A DNA stretch of 64,000 nucleotides from NCBI RefSeq assembly GCF_001420605.1, contig NZ_LJIZ01000021.1, positions 1 through 64,000 of the forward strand. Direction: 5' to 3'. Made by a program: the position numbers and the translations under genes. The first letter of the stretch is position 1. Every line of letters begins with the position of its first letter. The DNA comes from Bacillus sp. FJAT-25509. GTDB lineage: Bacteria; Bacillota; Bacilli; Bacillales; Bacillaceae_G. Below, one piece after another: positions 37,356-48,847 of this stretch. A model generated the notes under the pieces. It was not told the origin of the DNA, did not search any database, and saw only the letters and a program-made list of their open reading frames with translations.

Positions 37356-38311
37356 TGGTTATGTTAGAATTCGAAAAACCGATTCATGAACTAAAGACGA
37401 AAATAGACGAACTAAAGGTTTATACAAGTCAACATGATGTTGATTTTTCTGAAGAAATCAGACGTTTAGAGGAACGTTTAAAAACCTTAGAAAATGAAAT
37501 ATACGGTAACATGGGAGTTTGGGATCGTGTACAAGTTGCTAGACATCCAGAACGACCAACTACTTTAGATTATGTTAATAGATTATTTACAGATTTCTTT
37601 GAATGTCATGGTGATCGATTATTCGGAGACGATGCTGCAATCGTATCAGGTATCGCATCTTATCGTGGATTGCCGGTTACTGTCGTTGGACATCAACGTG
37701 GTAAAGATACAAAAGAAAATATTAGACGTAATTTCGGTATGCCACATCCTGAAGGGTACCGAAAAGCACTTCGTTTAATGAAGCAAGCAGAGAAATTTAA
37801 CAGACCGGTTATTGCGTTTATCGATACAAAAGGTGCATATCCTGGTAAGGCAGCTGAAGAGCGTGGGCAAAGTGAAGCAATTGCCCGTAATATTTTTGAA
37901 ATGGCAGGCTTAAAAGTACCTACTATTTGTATTGTAATTGGCGAAGGTGGTAGTGGTGGAGCGTTAGCATTAGGAATTGGTAATAAGTTACTAATGTTAG
38001 AAAACTCAACTTACTCTGTTATTTCACCAGAAGGTGCAGCAGCATTATTATGGAAAGATTCCTCACAAGCACGTAGAGCAGCTGAAACAATGAAAATAAC
38101 AGCTCCTGACCTTTTAGAATTAGGTGTAGTTGACCAAATTATACCTGAAGTAAAAGGTGGAGCACAAAATGATGTTGAACAACAGGCTAAATATATCGAT
38201 AAGTACTTATACGAAACATTAAAGTCACTGTTATCTATGGATAGTGATGAGCTAGTTCAACAGCGATATGAAAAACACGCAAAGTTAGGAAAAATTTCTT
38301 TTAACCAATAA
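37355..38311 (+). CDS. accA: Acetyl-CoA carboxylase carboxyltransferase subunit alpha
   Basis: A 318-residue subunit. GTG 37355 shares its first base with the accD stop and AAGGGGGTG lies 11 nt upstream; ATG 37361 is an alternative. Marks: [53 protein letters not shown] and [15 protein letters not shown]. It forms the carboxyltransferase heterotetramer with AccD. Confidence 0.96.
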   Translation: MVMLEFEKPIHELKTKIDELKVYTSQHDVDFSEEIRRLEERLKTLENEIYGNMGVWDRVQVARHPERPTTLDYVNRLFTDFFECHGDRLFGDDAAIVSGIASYRGLPVTVVGHQRGKDTKENIRRNFGMPHPEGYRKALRLMKQAEKFNRPVIAFIDTKGAYPGKAAEERGQSEAIARNIFEMAGLKVPTICIVIGEGGSGGALALGIGNKLLMLENSTYSVISPEGAAALLWKDSSQARRAAETMKITAPDLLELGVVDQIIPEVKGGAQNDVEQQAKYIDKYLYETLKSLLSMDSDELVQQRYEKHAKLGKISFNQ

Positions 38312-38327
38312 TATTTAGTTTAACTTC

Positions 38328-38362
38328 TAGAGTGTGTGAAACAATATGTTAGCATGCTCTTT
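38328..38362 (+). terminator. Possible accDA terminator
   Basis: AGAGTGTG paired loosely with CATGCTCT over a long loop, followed by TTTTTGTATTTTTTTTT. Weaker than most in the window. Confidence 0.5.
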
Positions 38363-38544
38363 TTGTATTTTTTTTTAAAAATTAGTGAAAAATAGCAATA
38401 TGCATAAAGATGTCGTCATACTTTTTAAAAGTGCTTCATTCATTAAAAAAAGTTTATGAAAAAGTTCACATAATTTCTATTGTTTAAATAGGCATTACAT
38501 GGTACTTTATAAAAATGAATAAATGCATAAGGTAAAATCATTGA

Positions 38545-39516
<972 letters not shown>

Positions 39517-39594
39517 TTAGGTAGATTTAATTGAGCAATCGATTTCATAAATTTCGATTAGTTTAGAGTTTTATATAAATTTGGAGGGTAAAAA

Positions 39595-41349
39595 ATGCGT
39601 AAAACAAAAATAGTTTGTACGATTGGTCCTGCTAGTGAATCGGTAGAAAAATTAGTAGAGTTAATTAATGCAGGAATGAACGTAGCACGTTTAAACTTCT
39701 CACATGGTTCTCATGAAGAGCATGCTGCAAGAATTACAAGTATCCGCGAGGCTTCAAAAAAAACTGGTAGAACTGTAGCGATTCTTTTAGATACAAAAGG
39801 TCCTGAAATTCGTACTTTAGATTTTGAAGGCGGCCAAGCAGAATTAACAACTGGAAATGAAGTGATTATTACTACTGAACCAGTAGTAGGTACAGCAGAG
39901 AAATTTGCAGTATCTTACGAAGGATTAATTGATGACGTACATGTTGGTTCTAAAATTCTTATCGATGATGGATTAATCGGATTAGAAGTAATCGGTATTG
40001 AAGGAAAAGATATTCGTACGAAAGTGTTAAACAGCGGTTTAGTAAAAAATAAAAAAGGTGTAAACGTACCAAATGTACGTGTAAATTTACCTGGTATTAC
40101 AGAAAAAGATATAAGTGATATCGAATTTGGTATTGAGCAAAATGTGGATTTTATTGCTGCGTCTTTCGTTCGTAAAGCTTCTGACGTATTAGAAATTCGT
40201 GAACTTTTAGGTAAACATGGCGCTGAATATATTCAAATTATACCGAAAATCGAAAACCAAGAAGGAATCGATAATATCGATGAAATTCTTGAGGTTTCAG
40301 ATGGTTTAATGGTTGCACGTGGTGATATGGGCGTAGAAATTCCACCAGAAGAAGTACCTATTGTTCAAAAACTATTAATTAAAAAATGTAATAATTTAGG
40401 TAAGCCTGTAATTACAGCTACTCAAATGTTAGATTCAATGCAACGTAATCCTCGTCCTACACGAGCAGAGGCAAGTGACGTTGCAAATGCCATTCTTGAT
40501 GGAACTGATGCAATTATGTTATCAGGTGAAACTGCTGCAGGTACATACCCAGTCGAGTCTGTTTCAATGATGAACTCAATTGCGCTTCGCATTGAAAAAA
40601 GCTTACAATACGAAGAATTATTTAAAAAGCGTCAAAGAGAAAATAAAGGTACAATTACAGATGCAATTGGTCAATCGGTTGCAGCAACAGCTTTAAACTT
40701 AAAAGTAGCTGCAATTATTGCTCCTACTGAGAGTGGACATACTGCGAAAATGATTTCGAAATATCGTCCAAAAGCTCCAATTTTAGCTATTACATCTGAT
40801 ATTCGTATTTGTCGTCGTCTAACTTTAGTTTGGGGAGTTCAAACTGAATATAGAGAAAGAGCAAACTCAACTGATGAAATGTTACAACATGCTATGGAAG
40901 CGGCTCAAGACGCTAAATTTGTTTCAAATGGTGATACTGTCATCATTACTGCTGGATTACCAGTTGGCGAAACAGGTATGACAAATATGATGAAAATTCA
41001 TGTAGTAGGTGACGTAATCGCTCAAGGTCAAGGTATTGGTCGCAAAACTGCTGCAGGAAAAGTTGTCATCGCAAAAACAGGTGAAGAAGCTGTTTCGAAA
41101 GTTACTCCAGGAAGTATTTTAGTAACAAATAGTACAGATAGAGACATGATGCCAGCAATTGAAAGAGCAGCAGCTATTATTACTGAAGAAGGTGGATTAA
41201 CTAGCCATGCTGCAGTAGTAGGTGTTAGCTTAGGGATTCCAGTAATTGTTGGAGTTGAAAATGCAACAAACATTTTAGTAAACGGTCAAGCTGTTACAGT
41301 AGATGCTTCAAGAGGAATTGTTAGTACGGGACATAAAAGCATATTTTAA
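39595..41349 (+). CDS. pyk: Pyruvate kinase with extra C-terminal PEP-utiliser domain
   Basis: A 584-residue pyruvate kinase. The core holds ARLNFSHG, the catalytic [12 protein letters not shown] and [12 protein letters not shown]. The additional C-terminal 110 residues form a phosphohistidine-type domain ([21 protein letters not shown]), the normal layout in Bacillus and Geobacillus. It makes pyruvate and ATP from PEP. GGAGGGTAAA precedes the ATG. Confidence 0.97.
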   Translation: MRKTKIVCTIGPASESVEKLVELINAGMNVARLNFSHGSHEEHAARITSIREASKKTGRTVAILLDTKGPEIRTLDFEGGQAELTTGNEVIITTEPVVGTAEKFAVSYEGLIDDVHVGSKILIDDGLIGLEVIGIEGKDIRTKVLNSGLVKNKKGVNVPNVRVNLPGITEKDISDIEFGIEQNVDFIAASFVRKASDVLEIRELLGKHGAEYIQIIPKIENQEGIDNIDEILEVSDGLMVARGDMGVEIPPEEVPIVQKLLIKKCNNLGKPVITATQMLDSMQRNPRPTRAEASDVANAILDGTDAIMLSGETAAGTYPVESVSMMNSIALRIEKSLQYEELFKKRQRENKGTITDAIGQSVAATALNLKVAAIIAPTESGHTAKMISKYRPKAPILAITSDIRICRRLTLVWGVQTEYRERANSTDEMLQHAMEAAQDAKFVSNGDTVIITAGLPVGETGMTNMMKIHVVGDVIAQGQGIGRKTAAGKVVIAKTGEEAVSKVTPGSILVTNSTDRDMMPAIERAAAIITEEGGLTSHAAVVGVSLGIPVIVGVENATNILVNGQAVTVDASRGIVSTGHKSIF

Positions 41350-41354
41350 GATAT

Positions 41355-41393
41355 AATAAAGAGAAGGACAAAGTTTCCTTCTCTTTATTTTTT
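41355..41393 (+). terminator. pyk terminator
   Basis: AATAAAGAGAAGGA paired with TCCTTCTCTTTATT, followed by TTTTTG. Confidence 0.92.
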
Positions 41394-41450
41394 GACATGA
41401 ATAAGATGAATAAAAGATATTTTTAATTCTAAGCAAGAGGTGAAGCTATC

Positions 41451-41846
41451 ATGAAAAAACTTGTTGGTTGGCTATTGTTAATCCCATTAATTGATTTAAT
41501 CTGTTTAACATTACTTGGTAAAGTAATTGGTTCCTTATCAGTATTTCTTTGGCTAATCGGTACGTTTTTGATTGGTATATATATCATGAGAACCGTTTGG
41601 GTTACAGTTAAACAACAAGCCGGAGAACAGCTTCAGGCAGGCAAAATGCCAGATTTAATCATGATAGAGGGACTATCATTCTTTCTAATTGGCCTCCTAT
41701 TTTTTATTCCGGGACCAGTTACCGACTTATTAGCAATCGTGTTGCTAATTAAACCAATTAGAATCAAGTTTGTCCAACAACTTATTTATTTTGTCATGAA
41801 AAGGCTAAAAGGTAATGTTGTTTGGACTGGATTTATAAAGAAATAA
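41451..41846 (+). CDS. fxsA: FxsA family membrane protein
   Basis: A 131-residue protein. Hydrophobic segments lie at residues about 5-24 (VGWLLLIPLIDLICLTLLG), 26-45 and 73-92, with the FxsA-type motif SFFLIGLLFFIPGPVTDLLA. In E. coli FxsA affects F exclusion of phage T7; the physiological function is unknown. AAGAGGTGAAG precedes the ATG. It keeps the Bacillus ytzA position next to ytvI. Confidence 0.88.
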   Translation: MKKLVGWLLLIPLIDLICLTLLGKVIGSLSVFLWLIGTFLIGIYIMRTVWVTVKQQAGEQLQAGKMPDLIMIEGLSFFLIGLLFFIPGPVTDLLAIVLLIKPIRIKFVQQLIYFVMKRLKGNVVWTGFIKK

Positions 41847-41882
41847 ACACTAGAAATGCAAAAGGTGTTTTAATAAGATACA

Positions 41883-41919
41883 AAAAACGAGAAAGCAGTG
41901 TTAGCTTTCTCGTTTTTAT
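41883..41919. terminator. Bidirectional terminator between fxsA and ytvI
   Basis: AAAAACGAGAAAGC paired with GCTTTCTCGTTTTT; T-runs on both strands. Confidence 0.92.
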
Positions 41920-41949
41920 TTGTAAAGAAATAAAAATTTGCTATTCAGT

Positions 41950-43062
41950 TCACTGTGAACCTCGAATATAATACCAAATTTCATGGAAGACTCTTGCTCG
42001 ATACAAGGTTGATAAAATTACTAAAGTTACTGGACCGGCAATCAATCCTAGTAGACCAAAAAATTTAAAACCAACAAATAACGAGATTAAAGTAGGAAGT
42101 GGTTGTAATCCAATATTTGAAGATAGAACTTTTGGCTCTGCAAGTTGACGTTGGACAATTACAACACCATATAAAATTGCGAGACCAATCGTTAATTTAT
42201 AATCGCTAGACAGAAATGTATATAAGATCCATGGAACGAAAATTAAGCCAGTTCCTAAGTAAGGAAGTAAGTCGATGAAGCCAATTAGAATAGCTATAGT
42301 GATTGCAAAAGGAATTCTTAATATTAATAATCCGATTAAGACTAGCACAGTCGTCATAGAAATAAGAGTGATATGTGCTTTAATAAAACCAAATAAAGCT
42401 TTTCGTAAATCAATAAAAATTGTTTTGCTGTAATGTTGAATTCGATCTGGAGTATATTTTGCGAATAAATTTTTTATTTTGTACCAATCTTTACTAATAA
42501 AGAATGTTGCTAATAAAGAAACGAATATTAAGGTAGCAGTATTTGGTAATAAAGCGATTACTAATTTAATCCCTACAATAATTCCGTTTAATGCTTCTTT
42601 TCCTAGATTAATTGCAGAATCGCCAATCGATTGTATATTTGTGCGAATCGTTTGTTGTTGCCCTGCACCGAGTTGACTATATTTACTCATAATTAAGTCA
42701 TATATAGGAATCACTTTATCGGTAACAATATTTTCAACGAAATAAATTAATCGTTCAAAGCTTTCTGGAACAACTTGAATTAAATAGGTTGAACCTGAAA
42801 TGATTTCCGTAATCAGTAATGTAAATAATCCTGCTAGAACAGCTAATAGTAAAATAATTGATAAAAATGCCGCTATTCCTCTTGGTATCCTGGCTTTTTC
42901 GTTTAACAAATTTACTAGTGGATTTAAAAAGTATGCAATGATTAAAGCAATGATGAAAGGGTATGTAAGTTTTGTGATGAATAGTGCCACGTAAAGACCT
43001 AAAATAATACATGCAATTACAAATAAAAACCGGATGATCTGAAAAACTAAAGTTCTATTCAA
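41950..43062 (-). CDS. ytvI: AI-2E transporter family protein YtvI
   Basis: A 370-residue polytopic membrane protein. TTG 43062 is chosen because AAGGAGGT lies just upstream; the longer frame begins inside that site. Hydrophobic segments cluster at residues about 8-30, 33-50, 60-85, 150-180, 205-235, 240-270, 275-300 and 305-345. It has the family marks PFIIALIIAYFLNPLVNLL and FIDLLPYLGTGLIFVPW. Substrate unknown; relatives include transporters and cation antiporters. Confidence 0.88.
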   Translation of the reverse strand: MNRTLVFQIIRFLFVIACIILGLYVALFITKLTYPFIIALIIAYFLNPLVNLLNEKARIPRGIAAFLSIILLLAVLAGLFTLLITEIISGSTYLIQVVPESFERLIYFVENIVTDKVIPIYDLIMSKYSQLGAGQQQTIRTNIQSIGDSAINLGKEALNGIIVGIKLVIALLPNTATLIFVSLLATFFISKDWYKIKNLFAKYTPDRIQHYSKTIFIDLRKALFGFIKAHITLISMTTVLVLIGLLILRIPFAITIAILIGFIDLLPYLGTGLIFVPWILYTFLSSDYKLTIGLAILYGVVIVQRQLAEPKVLSSNIGLQPLPTLISLFVGFKFFGLLGLIAGPVTLVILSTLYRARVFHEIWYYIRGSQ

Positions 43063-43185
43063 ACTTTTACCTCCTTCCAAAGTGAAATGAGTCCTCTTGT
43101 CTTATTTTATCAAGAATTATTTTTTTATAATAGTAAAGTTTGGTAGTATTTATTAATAAATTATACATTAAGGGGATACTAACAA

Positions 43186-43644
43186 ATGAGTGAATCGACA
43201 ATATTTCTCTTAGTTTTATTATTAATTGGTGCAATTGCTAAAAATAACTCTTTAATTATTTCAATTATAGTATTGTTGGTACTAAAATATACTCCTCTAG
43301 GAGATCGAGTATTTCCTTATATGCAATCAAAAGGTATTAATTTAGGGGTAACGGTTATTACGATTGCTGTATTAGTACCAATCGCGACAGGGGAAATCGG
43401 TTTTAAAAATTTGATTGATGCATTAAAAACCCCTGTTGCCTGGATCGCACTACTCTCAGGTATCGCAGTGGCACTTTTGGCAAAAGGTGGAGTACAATTA
43501 TTAGCTACTAGTCCACAAATAACAGCGGCATTAGTACTAGGTACAGTACTTTCTGTAGCAGTATTTAAAGGGGTTGCAGTAGGGCCTTTAATTGGGGCTG
43601 GAATCGCATATCTATTCATTTGGATTGTAGAATTAATTAAGTAA
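43186..43644 (+). CDS. ytwI: DUF441 membrane protein YtwI
   Basis: A 152-residue protein with four to five hydrophobic segments covering most of its length. It has the family marks LLLIGAIAKNNSLIISIIVLL and TGEIGFKNL. AAGGGGAT precedes the ATG. It is divergent from ytvI and upstream of citZ as in other Bacilli. Function unknown. Confidence 0.88.
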   Translation: MSESTIFLLVLLLIGAIAKNNSLIISIIVLLVLKYTPLGDRVFPYMQSKGINLGVTVITIAVLVPIATGEIGFKNLIDALKTPVAWIALLSGIAVALLAKGGVQLLATSPQITAALVLGTVLSVAVFKGVAVGPLIGAGIAYLFIWIVELIK

Positions 43645-43819
43645 TTGCATAATAATTATATTTTAGTAAATTGTTTTCATTCACAAAAGTCAGATTATTG
43701 TTTATAATAAATGATAGTAGGGTTCCTTTCTATGTATACTCGGTAATTTAAAAGAGTTATACCAGTATATGTATGTATTAAATACTAGGGAAATTTTTGT
43801 GTAAAGGAGAGAGGGGAAT

Positions 43820-44938
43820 ATGACAGTTAAAAGTGGTTTAGAGGGTGTTGTAGCAGCTACGACTTCTATAAGTTCTATTATTGATGATACATTAACGTAT
43901 GTGGGTATCGGAATTGATGAATTAGCAGAATATGCAAGTTTTGAAGAAGTAGTATATTTATTATGGCATCGCAAGTTACCAAATAAGGATCAACTTAAAA
44001 AACTTTCTTCTCAATTAGCAGATAATGCTGAATTACCAGAAGAAGTTATTACTTACTTAAAATCAACTAACTTAAAAAATGTACATCCTATGACTGTATT
44101 ACGTACAGTTATTTCAATGCTTGCATTGTATGATAAAAATGCTGAAGCAATGGACTCAGATTCAAATTATCTTAAAGCAATCCAACTTCAAGCTAAAATT
44201 TCAACATTTGTGGCAGCGTTTTCTCGAATTCGTCAGGGGCTTGAACCAGTCGCTCCTAATAAAGATTTATCATTCGCAGCTAACTTCTTATATATGCTGA
44301 CTGGCGATAAACCTAATGCGATTGCAGAAGAAGCAATTAATAAGGCTTTAGTACTACATGCTGACCATGAATTAAATGCTTCGACATTTACTGCACGCGT
44401 TTGCGTAGCGACATTATCTGATATTTATTCAGGTATTACAGCTGCAATTGGAGCTTTAAAAGGCCCATTACACGGTGGCGCAAATGAAAGCGTTATGAAA
44501 ATGTTAGCTGAAATCGGTGAGATTGAAAATGTTGAATCTTACATTCAAGAGAAAATGGATGCTAAAGCTAAAATTATGGGATTCGGACATCGCGTATACC
44601 GTGGTGGGGACCCACGTGCGAAACATTTAAAAGAAATGTCTCGTCAATTAGGTGCGATTACTGGAGAGTCAAAATGGTACACAATGTCTGAAAAAATTGA
44701 AGAACTTGTTACAACTCAAAAGAATATTCCACCAAATGTTGATTTCTACTCTGCATCTGTTTATCACAGCTTAGGAATTGAACATGATTTATTTACTCCA
44801 ATCTTTGCTATTAGCCGTATGTCTGGTTGGACTGCTCACATATTAGAACAATATGAAAATAATCGTATTATTCGTCCGCGTGCAGATTATACAGGACCAG
44901 AGAAAAACTCTTACATTCCAATTGAAGAGCGTGCATAA
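43820..44938 (+). CDS. citZ: Citrate synthase
   Basis: A 372-residue citrate synthase of the short Gram-positive type. Active-site motifs: KGPLHGGANE, IMGFGHRVYRGGDPR, and VDFYSASVYHSLGI. It condenses acetyl-CoA and oxaloacetate. AAGGAGAGAGG precedes the ATG. It leads the citZ-icd-mdh cluster. In Bacillus the promoter is repressed by CcpC and CcpA; I could not place those sites with confidence in the 175-base upstream region. Confidence 0.97.
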   Translation: MTVKSGLEGVVAATTSISSIIDDTLTYVGIGIDELAEYASFEEVVYLLWHRKLPNKDQLKKLSSQLADNAELPEEVITYLKSTNLKNVHPMTVLRTVISMLALYDKNAEAMDSDSNYLKAIQLQAKISTFVAAFSRIRQGLEPVAPNKDLSFAANFLYMLTGDKPNAIAEEAINKALVLHADHELNASTFTARVCVATLSDIYSGITAAIGALKGPLHGGANESVMKMLAEIGEIENVESYIQEKMDAKAKIMGFGHRVYRGGDPRAKHLKEMSRQLGAITGESKWYTMSEKIEELVTTQKNIPPNVDFYSASVYHSLGIEHDLFTPIFAISRMSGWTAHILEQYENNRIIRPRADYTGPEKNSYIPIEERA

Positions 44939-45067
44939 AGAAGTAATTGAATACTTAAAATAGTATTTAATATTCGAATAATGTATAGTAAGAGAGGAAG
45001 AGGAATCTTCCTCTCAAAAGCATGTATTTTAATGAATTTAATTTATTTATACAAGGGGGAGCATGTA

Positions 45068-46348
45068 ATGCAAGCTGAAAAAATTACATTAGTAGACGGC
45101 CAATTAAACGTGCCAAACAATCCAATTATTCCTTTTATTGAAGGCGACGGTACAGGCCCAGATATTTGGGCAGCATCTTCACGTGTTTTAGATGCAGCTG
45201 TAGATAAAGCATATAATGGTAATCGTAAAATTGAATGGAAAGAAGTTCTTGCTGGTGAAAAAGCATTTAATGTTACTGGTGAATGGTTACCACAAGAAAC
45301 TTTAAACTTAATTGAAGAATACATGATCGCAATTAAAGGACCTTTAACAACTCCAGTTGGTGGGGGTATTCGTTCTTTAAACGTTGCTTTACGTCAAGAA
45401 TTAGATTTATTTGTGTGCTTACGTCCTGTACGTTACTTTGAAGGTGTACCTTCACCAGTTAAACGTCCAGAAGATACAGATATGGTAATTTTCCGTGAAA
45501 ACACTGAAGATATCTATGCTGGTATCGAATATGAAAAAGGTTCTGAAGCAGTTCAAAAAGTTATCGAATTCTTACAAAAAGAAATGGGTGTTAATAAAAT
45601 CCGTTTCCCAGAAACATCTGGTATCGGTATTAAACCAATTTCTGAAGAAGGTACAAAACGTCTTGTACGTGCAGCAATTAATTATGCAATTCAAGAAAAC
45701 CGTAAATCTTTAACTTTAGTTCATAAAGGTAACATCATGAAATTTACTGAAGGTGCATTTAAGAACTGGGGTTATGAAGTTGCTGAGCAAGAATTCGGCG
45801 ATAAAGTATTTACATGGGCAGAATATGATCGCATTGTAGAAACAAGCGGTAAAGACGCTGCTAACAAAGCAATGGATGAAGCAGAAAAAGCTGGTAAAAT
45901 CTTAGTAAAAGACAGCATTGCTGATATCTTCTTACAACAAATCTTAACTAGACCACGTGAGTTTGATGTAGTAGCTACAATGAACTTAAATGGTGACTAT
46001 ATTTCTGATGCACTTGCTGCTCAAGTTGGTGGAATCGGTATCGCTCCTGGAGCAAATATCAATTATGAAACTGGACATGCTATTTTTGAAGCTACACATG
46101 GTACAGCTCCTAAATATGCTGGATTAGATAAAGTAAACCCATCTTCAGTTATTCTTTCTGGAGTATTAATGCTTGAGCATATGGGTTGGAGTGAAGCAGC
46201 TTCTATGATTCTTAAATCAATGGAAAAAACAATCGCTTCAAAAGTTGTTACTTATGACTTTGCTCGTCTAATGGATGGAGCTACTGAAGTAAAATGTTCT
46301 GAATTTGCAAACGAATTAATTTCAAATATGGAATCAGTTCTTGTATAA
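45068..46348 (+). CDS. icd: NADP-dependent isocitrate dehydrogenase
   Basis: A 426-residue enzyme. ATG 45068 ([10 protein letters not shown]) is preferred to 44981 because GGGGGAGCA lies just upstream. Motifs: [14 protein letters not shown], the substrate serine in [13 protein letters not shown], the catalytic-region [13 protein letters not shown], and the NADP-specific [11 protein letters not shown]. It is the second TCA gene of the cluster, 36 nt before mdh, so they are cotranscribed. Confidence 0.97.
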   Translation: MQAEKITLVDGQLNVPNNPIIPFIEGDGTGPDIWAASSRVLDAAVDKAYNGNRKIEWKEVLAGEKAFNVTGEWLPQETLNLIEEYMIAIKGPLTTPVGGGIRSLNVALRQELDLFVCLRPVRYFEGVPSPVKRPEDTDMVIFRENTEDIYAGIEYEKGSEAVQKVIEFLQKEMGVNKIRFPETSGIGIKPISEEGTKRLVRAAINYAIQENRKSLTLVHKGNIMKFTEGAFKNWGYEVAEQEFGDKVFTWAEYDRIVETSGKDAANKAMDEAEKAGKILVKDSIADIFLQQILTRPREFDVVATMNLNGDYISDALAAQVGGIGIAPGANINYETGHAIFEATHGTAPKYAGLDKVNPSSVILSGVLMLEHMGWSEAASMILKSMEKTIASKVVTYDFARLMDGATEVKCSEFANELISNMESVLV

Positions 46349-46384
46349 TTAAATTGTGTTTGTAAACAAAAGGGAGGTATTTGT

Positions 46385-47323
46385 ATGTCAATTCGAAGAC
46401 GTAAAATTTCCGTAGTAGGTGCTGGTTTTACTGGTGCTACAACAGCTTTCTTGCTTGCACAAAAAGAATTAGGGGATGTAGTAATAGTTGATATTCCACA
46501 ACTAGAGAACCCTACTAAGGGCAAAGCCTTAGATATGCTTGAAGCAAGTCCAGTTCAAGGATTTGATGCTAACATTATTGGTACTAGTGATTATGCTGAC
46601 ACAGCTGATTCAGATGTAGTAGTAATCACAGCAGGTATCGCTCGTAAACCGGGTATGAGCCGTGATGATCTAGTATCAACTAACTCAAACATCATGAAAG
46701 CAGTTACTCGTGAAATCGTAAAATACTCTCCTAACTGTACAATTGTTGTTTTAACCAACCCGGTTGATGCAATGACTTATACAGTATACAAAGAAGCTGG
46801 TTTTCCTAAACACCGCGTTATAGGACAATCTGGAGTTCTTGACACAGCTCGTTTCAGAACGTTTGTTGCTCAAGAATTAAATTTATCTGTTAAAGATATT
46901 ACTGGATTTGTTTTAGGTGGTCACGGAGACGATATGGTACCATTAGTGCGTTATTCATATGCTGGTGGTATTCCATTAGAAAAATTAATTCCAAAAGATC
47001 GTTTAGATGCTATTGTTGAACGTACTCGTAAAGGTGGCGGAGAAATCGTTAATCTACTAGGTAACGGAAGTGCTTATTATGCACCTGCTGCATCGCTAGT
47101 AGAAATGGTTGAAGCTATACTTAAGGATCAACGTCGCGTGTTACCTACAATTGCTTATTTAGAAGGCGAATATGGTTACAGCGGTATTTACTTAGGAGTT
47201 CCTACAATTATTGGCGGAAACGGTATTGAACAAATTATCGAATTAGATTTGACTGCTGATGAAAAAACAGCATTAGATCGCTCAGTTGTAGCTGTCAAAA
47301 ACGTTATGAACGTTTTAGCTTAA
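46385..47323 (+). CDS. mdh: Malate dehydrogenase (LDH-like)
   Basis: A 312-residue NAD enzyme. NAD loop [16 protein letters not shown], substrate loop [12 protein letters not shown] with the malate-specific arginine, [12 protein letters not shown], and the catalytic histidine in [13 protein letters not shown]. It oxidises malate to oxaloacetate. AGGGAGGT precedes the ATG. It is the third gene of citZ-icd-mdh. Confidence 0.97.
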   Translation: MSIRRRKISVVGAGFTGATTAFLLAQKELGDVVIVDIPQLENPTKGKALDMLEASPVQGFDANIIGTSDYADTADSDVVVITAGIARKPGMSRDDLVSTNSNIMKAVTREIVKYSPNCTIVVLTNPVDAMTYTVYKEAGFPKHRVIGQSGVLDTARFRTFVAQELNLSVKDITGFVLGGHGDDMVPLVRYSYAGGIPLEKLIPKDRLDAIVERTRKGGGEIVNLLGNGSAYYAPAASLVEMVEAILKDQRRVLPTIAYLEGEYGYSGIYLGVPTIIGGNGIEQIIELDLTADEKTALDRSVVAVKNVMNVLA

Positions 47324-47326
47324 AAA

Positions 47327-47358
47327 AAAGACCCACAAGGTAACCTTGTGGGTCTTTT
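47327..47358. terminator. mdh terminator, bidirectional
   Basis: AAAGACCCACAAGG-taa-CCTTGTGGGTCTTTT, with A-run before and T-run after. The convergent orphan gene probably shares it. Confidence 0.93.
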
Positions 47359-47373
47359 GATTTTTAACCTTAT

Positions 47374-47838
47374 TTAATATTCACCTTTAATAACAAAATA
47401 TGAGCCACGAATCGTTCCAGCTAATTTAGACTTTTGCCTAGCAAACTTGAATTTTTCTACTAACTCCATTGGTATTTCCATTCCGTCAGAAAGTTTAAAA
47501 CCAACAGCACGCTTTTTAGGATCATCAACCGTATACATCACATTGACCGAAAGACCATCTTCATAAAAGACGTATGTAAATTTGATATTTTCCACTTGAA
47601 AACGAGAAGTTTCTAAAGGTTTAGCAGCGAATTCGATATCACGTTCTTCTTTCAAAATTCGGTTCACGTAATCAAGTGTCTCCTGACTTTCGCTAGCTGG
47701 TACTACTGTAAATTCATGTTTGTACTTGTTCATAAAATAACGAGCCTCATTAGCGCGTAAACCAGCTAGTGCATCAACAACAGGGGAAGACTCTAAACCA
47801 ACCGTAGATACATTTTTAAAATCAACCGTATAGGACAT
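47374..47838 (-). CDS. Hypothetical protein of 154 residues
   Basis: A soluble protein starting MSYTVDFKNVSTVGLESSPV at ATG 47838, with AAGGAGAG upstream; the ATG at 47844 directly abuts that site. It has a mixed alpha/beta pattern with an FTYVFYEDGLSVNVMYTVDD hairpin-like stretch and no membrane segment. No family is recognised. It lies between mdh and the MaoC gene, outside the usual Bacillus order, convergent with mdh. Confidence 0.72.
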   Translation of the reverse strand: MSYTVDFKNVSTVGLESSPVVDALAGLRANEARYFMNKYKHEFTVVPASESQETLDYVNRILKEERDIEFAAKPLETSRFQVENIKFTYVFYEDGLSVNVMYTVDDPKKRAVGFKLSDGMEIPMELVEKFKFARQKSKLAGTIRGSYFVIKGEY

Positions 47839-48198
47839 TTCCATCTCTCCTTTTTACTTAGCCAAACTTTAATTTAAACATCTTAGCTACTAAATTATAC
47901 CAAAAACTTATGCTTACGAAATGACATTTGACGATATAAGTATGTACAAGTTTCTTAAGACACAAACCGCATGATTTTTATACAAGTTAAACGGATTTAA
48001 AAGTCAGTATGCATTCGGAGTATTTAAATTATTTATTAAGGAGAAAGATAGAATTTTATCTTCCATAAGGGGGAAAATATGAAGAGATGAATATTAAAAT
48101 TTTTTATAAGTTTTTTTATAAAAATTTTGCCGATTAAGAAGGAAATTTGCTGTTGTTTATCGAATTTTTAAAATATTAAGATAAACAGGGGGTTTAAT
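47839..48198. other. AT-rich intergenic region upstream of the MaoC gene
   Basis: About 360 bases between divergently transcribed genes; very rich in A/T with long T-runs around 48095-48130. It must hold promoters for both genes, but none can be assigned with confidence. No structured repeat seen. Confidence 0.4.
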
Positions 48199-48669
48199 AT
48201 GTTAACTAAAAAAGCAAAAATCGGACGAAAACTTGAAGACATTTCAATTGGTGAAAAGTTAATTGTAACAGAACATATTGATGAAAAACATATTTACTTA
48301 TACCTGGCTTTAACAGGCGATACAAATCCATTATATACTCAATACAACTATGCTTCGCAAACAAAATATAATAAACCAATTGTTCCAAGTTTTATTATAA
48401 GCGGATTAGTCTCTGCAGCAGTTACAAAACATTTACCTGGCCCAGGAAGTCATATTATAAAAAAAGAACTTCAATTCGACCAACATATCTATCATAATGA
48501 AACAATTTCAATTCATTTTGAGGTAGTTGAAATTAATTTAGATTTAAATGAAGTATGTATTAATGTAAGCGTTTTAAATAAAACGCAAAATGAAATTGCA
48601 AATGGAAAACTGACAGTTATTCCACCAACTGTAAACCAATCGAATGCTTTACTATATGAAAATTTTTAA
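48199..48669 (+). CDS. MaoC-like hotdog protein
   Basis: A 156-residue single hotdog-domain protein. The (R)-hydratase signature normally containing Asp and His reads ALTGDTNPLYTQYNYA: the Asp is present, but the usual His of NPLH is Tyr. It may bind acyl-CoA without hydratase activity, or use another catalytic residue. CAGGGGG precedes the ATG. It is a single-gene unit upstream of phoP, with a terminator between. Confidence 0.82.
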   Translation: MLTKKAKIGRKLEDISIGEKLIVTEHIDEKHIYLYLALTGDTNPLYTQYNYASQTKYNKPIVPSFIISGLVSAAVTKHLPGPGSHIIKKELQFDQHIYHNETISIHFEVVEINLDLNEVCINVSVLNKTQNEIANGKLTVIPPTVNQSNALLYENF

Positions 48670-48672
48670 CTT

Positions 48673-48700
48673 AAAGAATGTCAACTGACATTCTTTTTTT
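48673..48700 (+). terminator. MaoC gene terminator
   Basis: AGAATGTCA-ac-TGACATTCT followed by TTTTTT. Confidence 0.9.
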
Positions 48701-48847
48701 GTTGTTTTACTTTTGTATGAACTTTTCCAACCCTGCTTTTTACGTTTTACGTCTGATAGAATTTTTAGTATGATTAAAAATAGATATAGATAAATAAAAT
48801 AGGATATAAATGGATGAGGGTTTAACAATAACCTGGAGGAATAAGAA

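Noticed and set aside
42755-43012. Antisense and alternate-frame ORFs inside ytvI
   Set aside because: Shadows of a well-supported membrane-protein gene.
43645-43819. CcpC/CcpA sites upstream of citZ
   Set aside because: AT-rich dyads such as TTATT/AATAA are present but too common in this sequence to assign.
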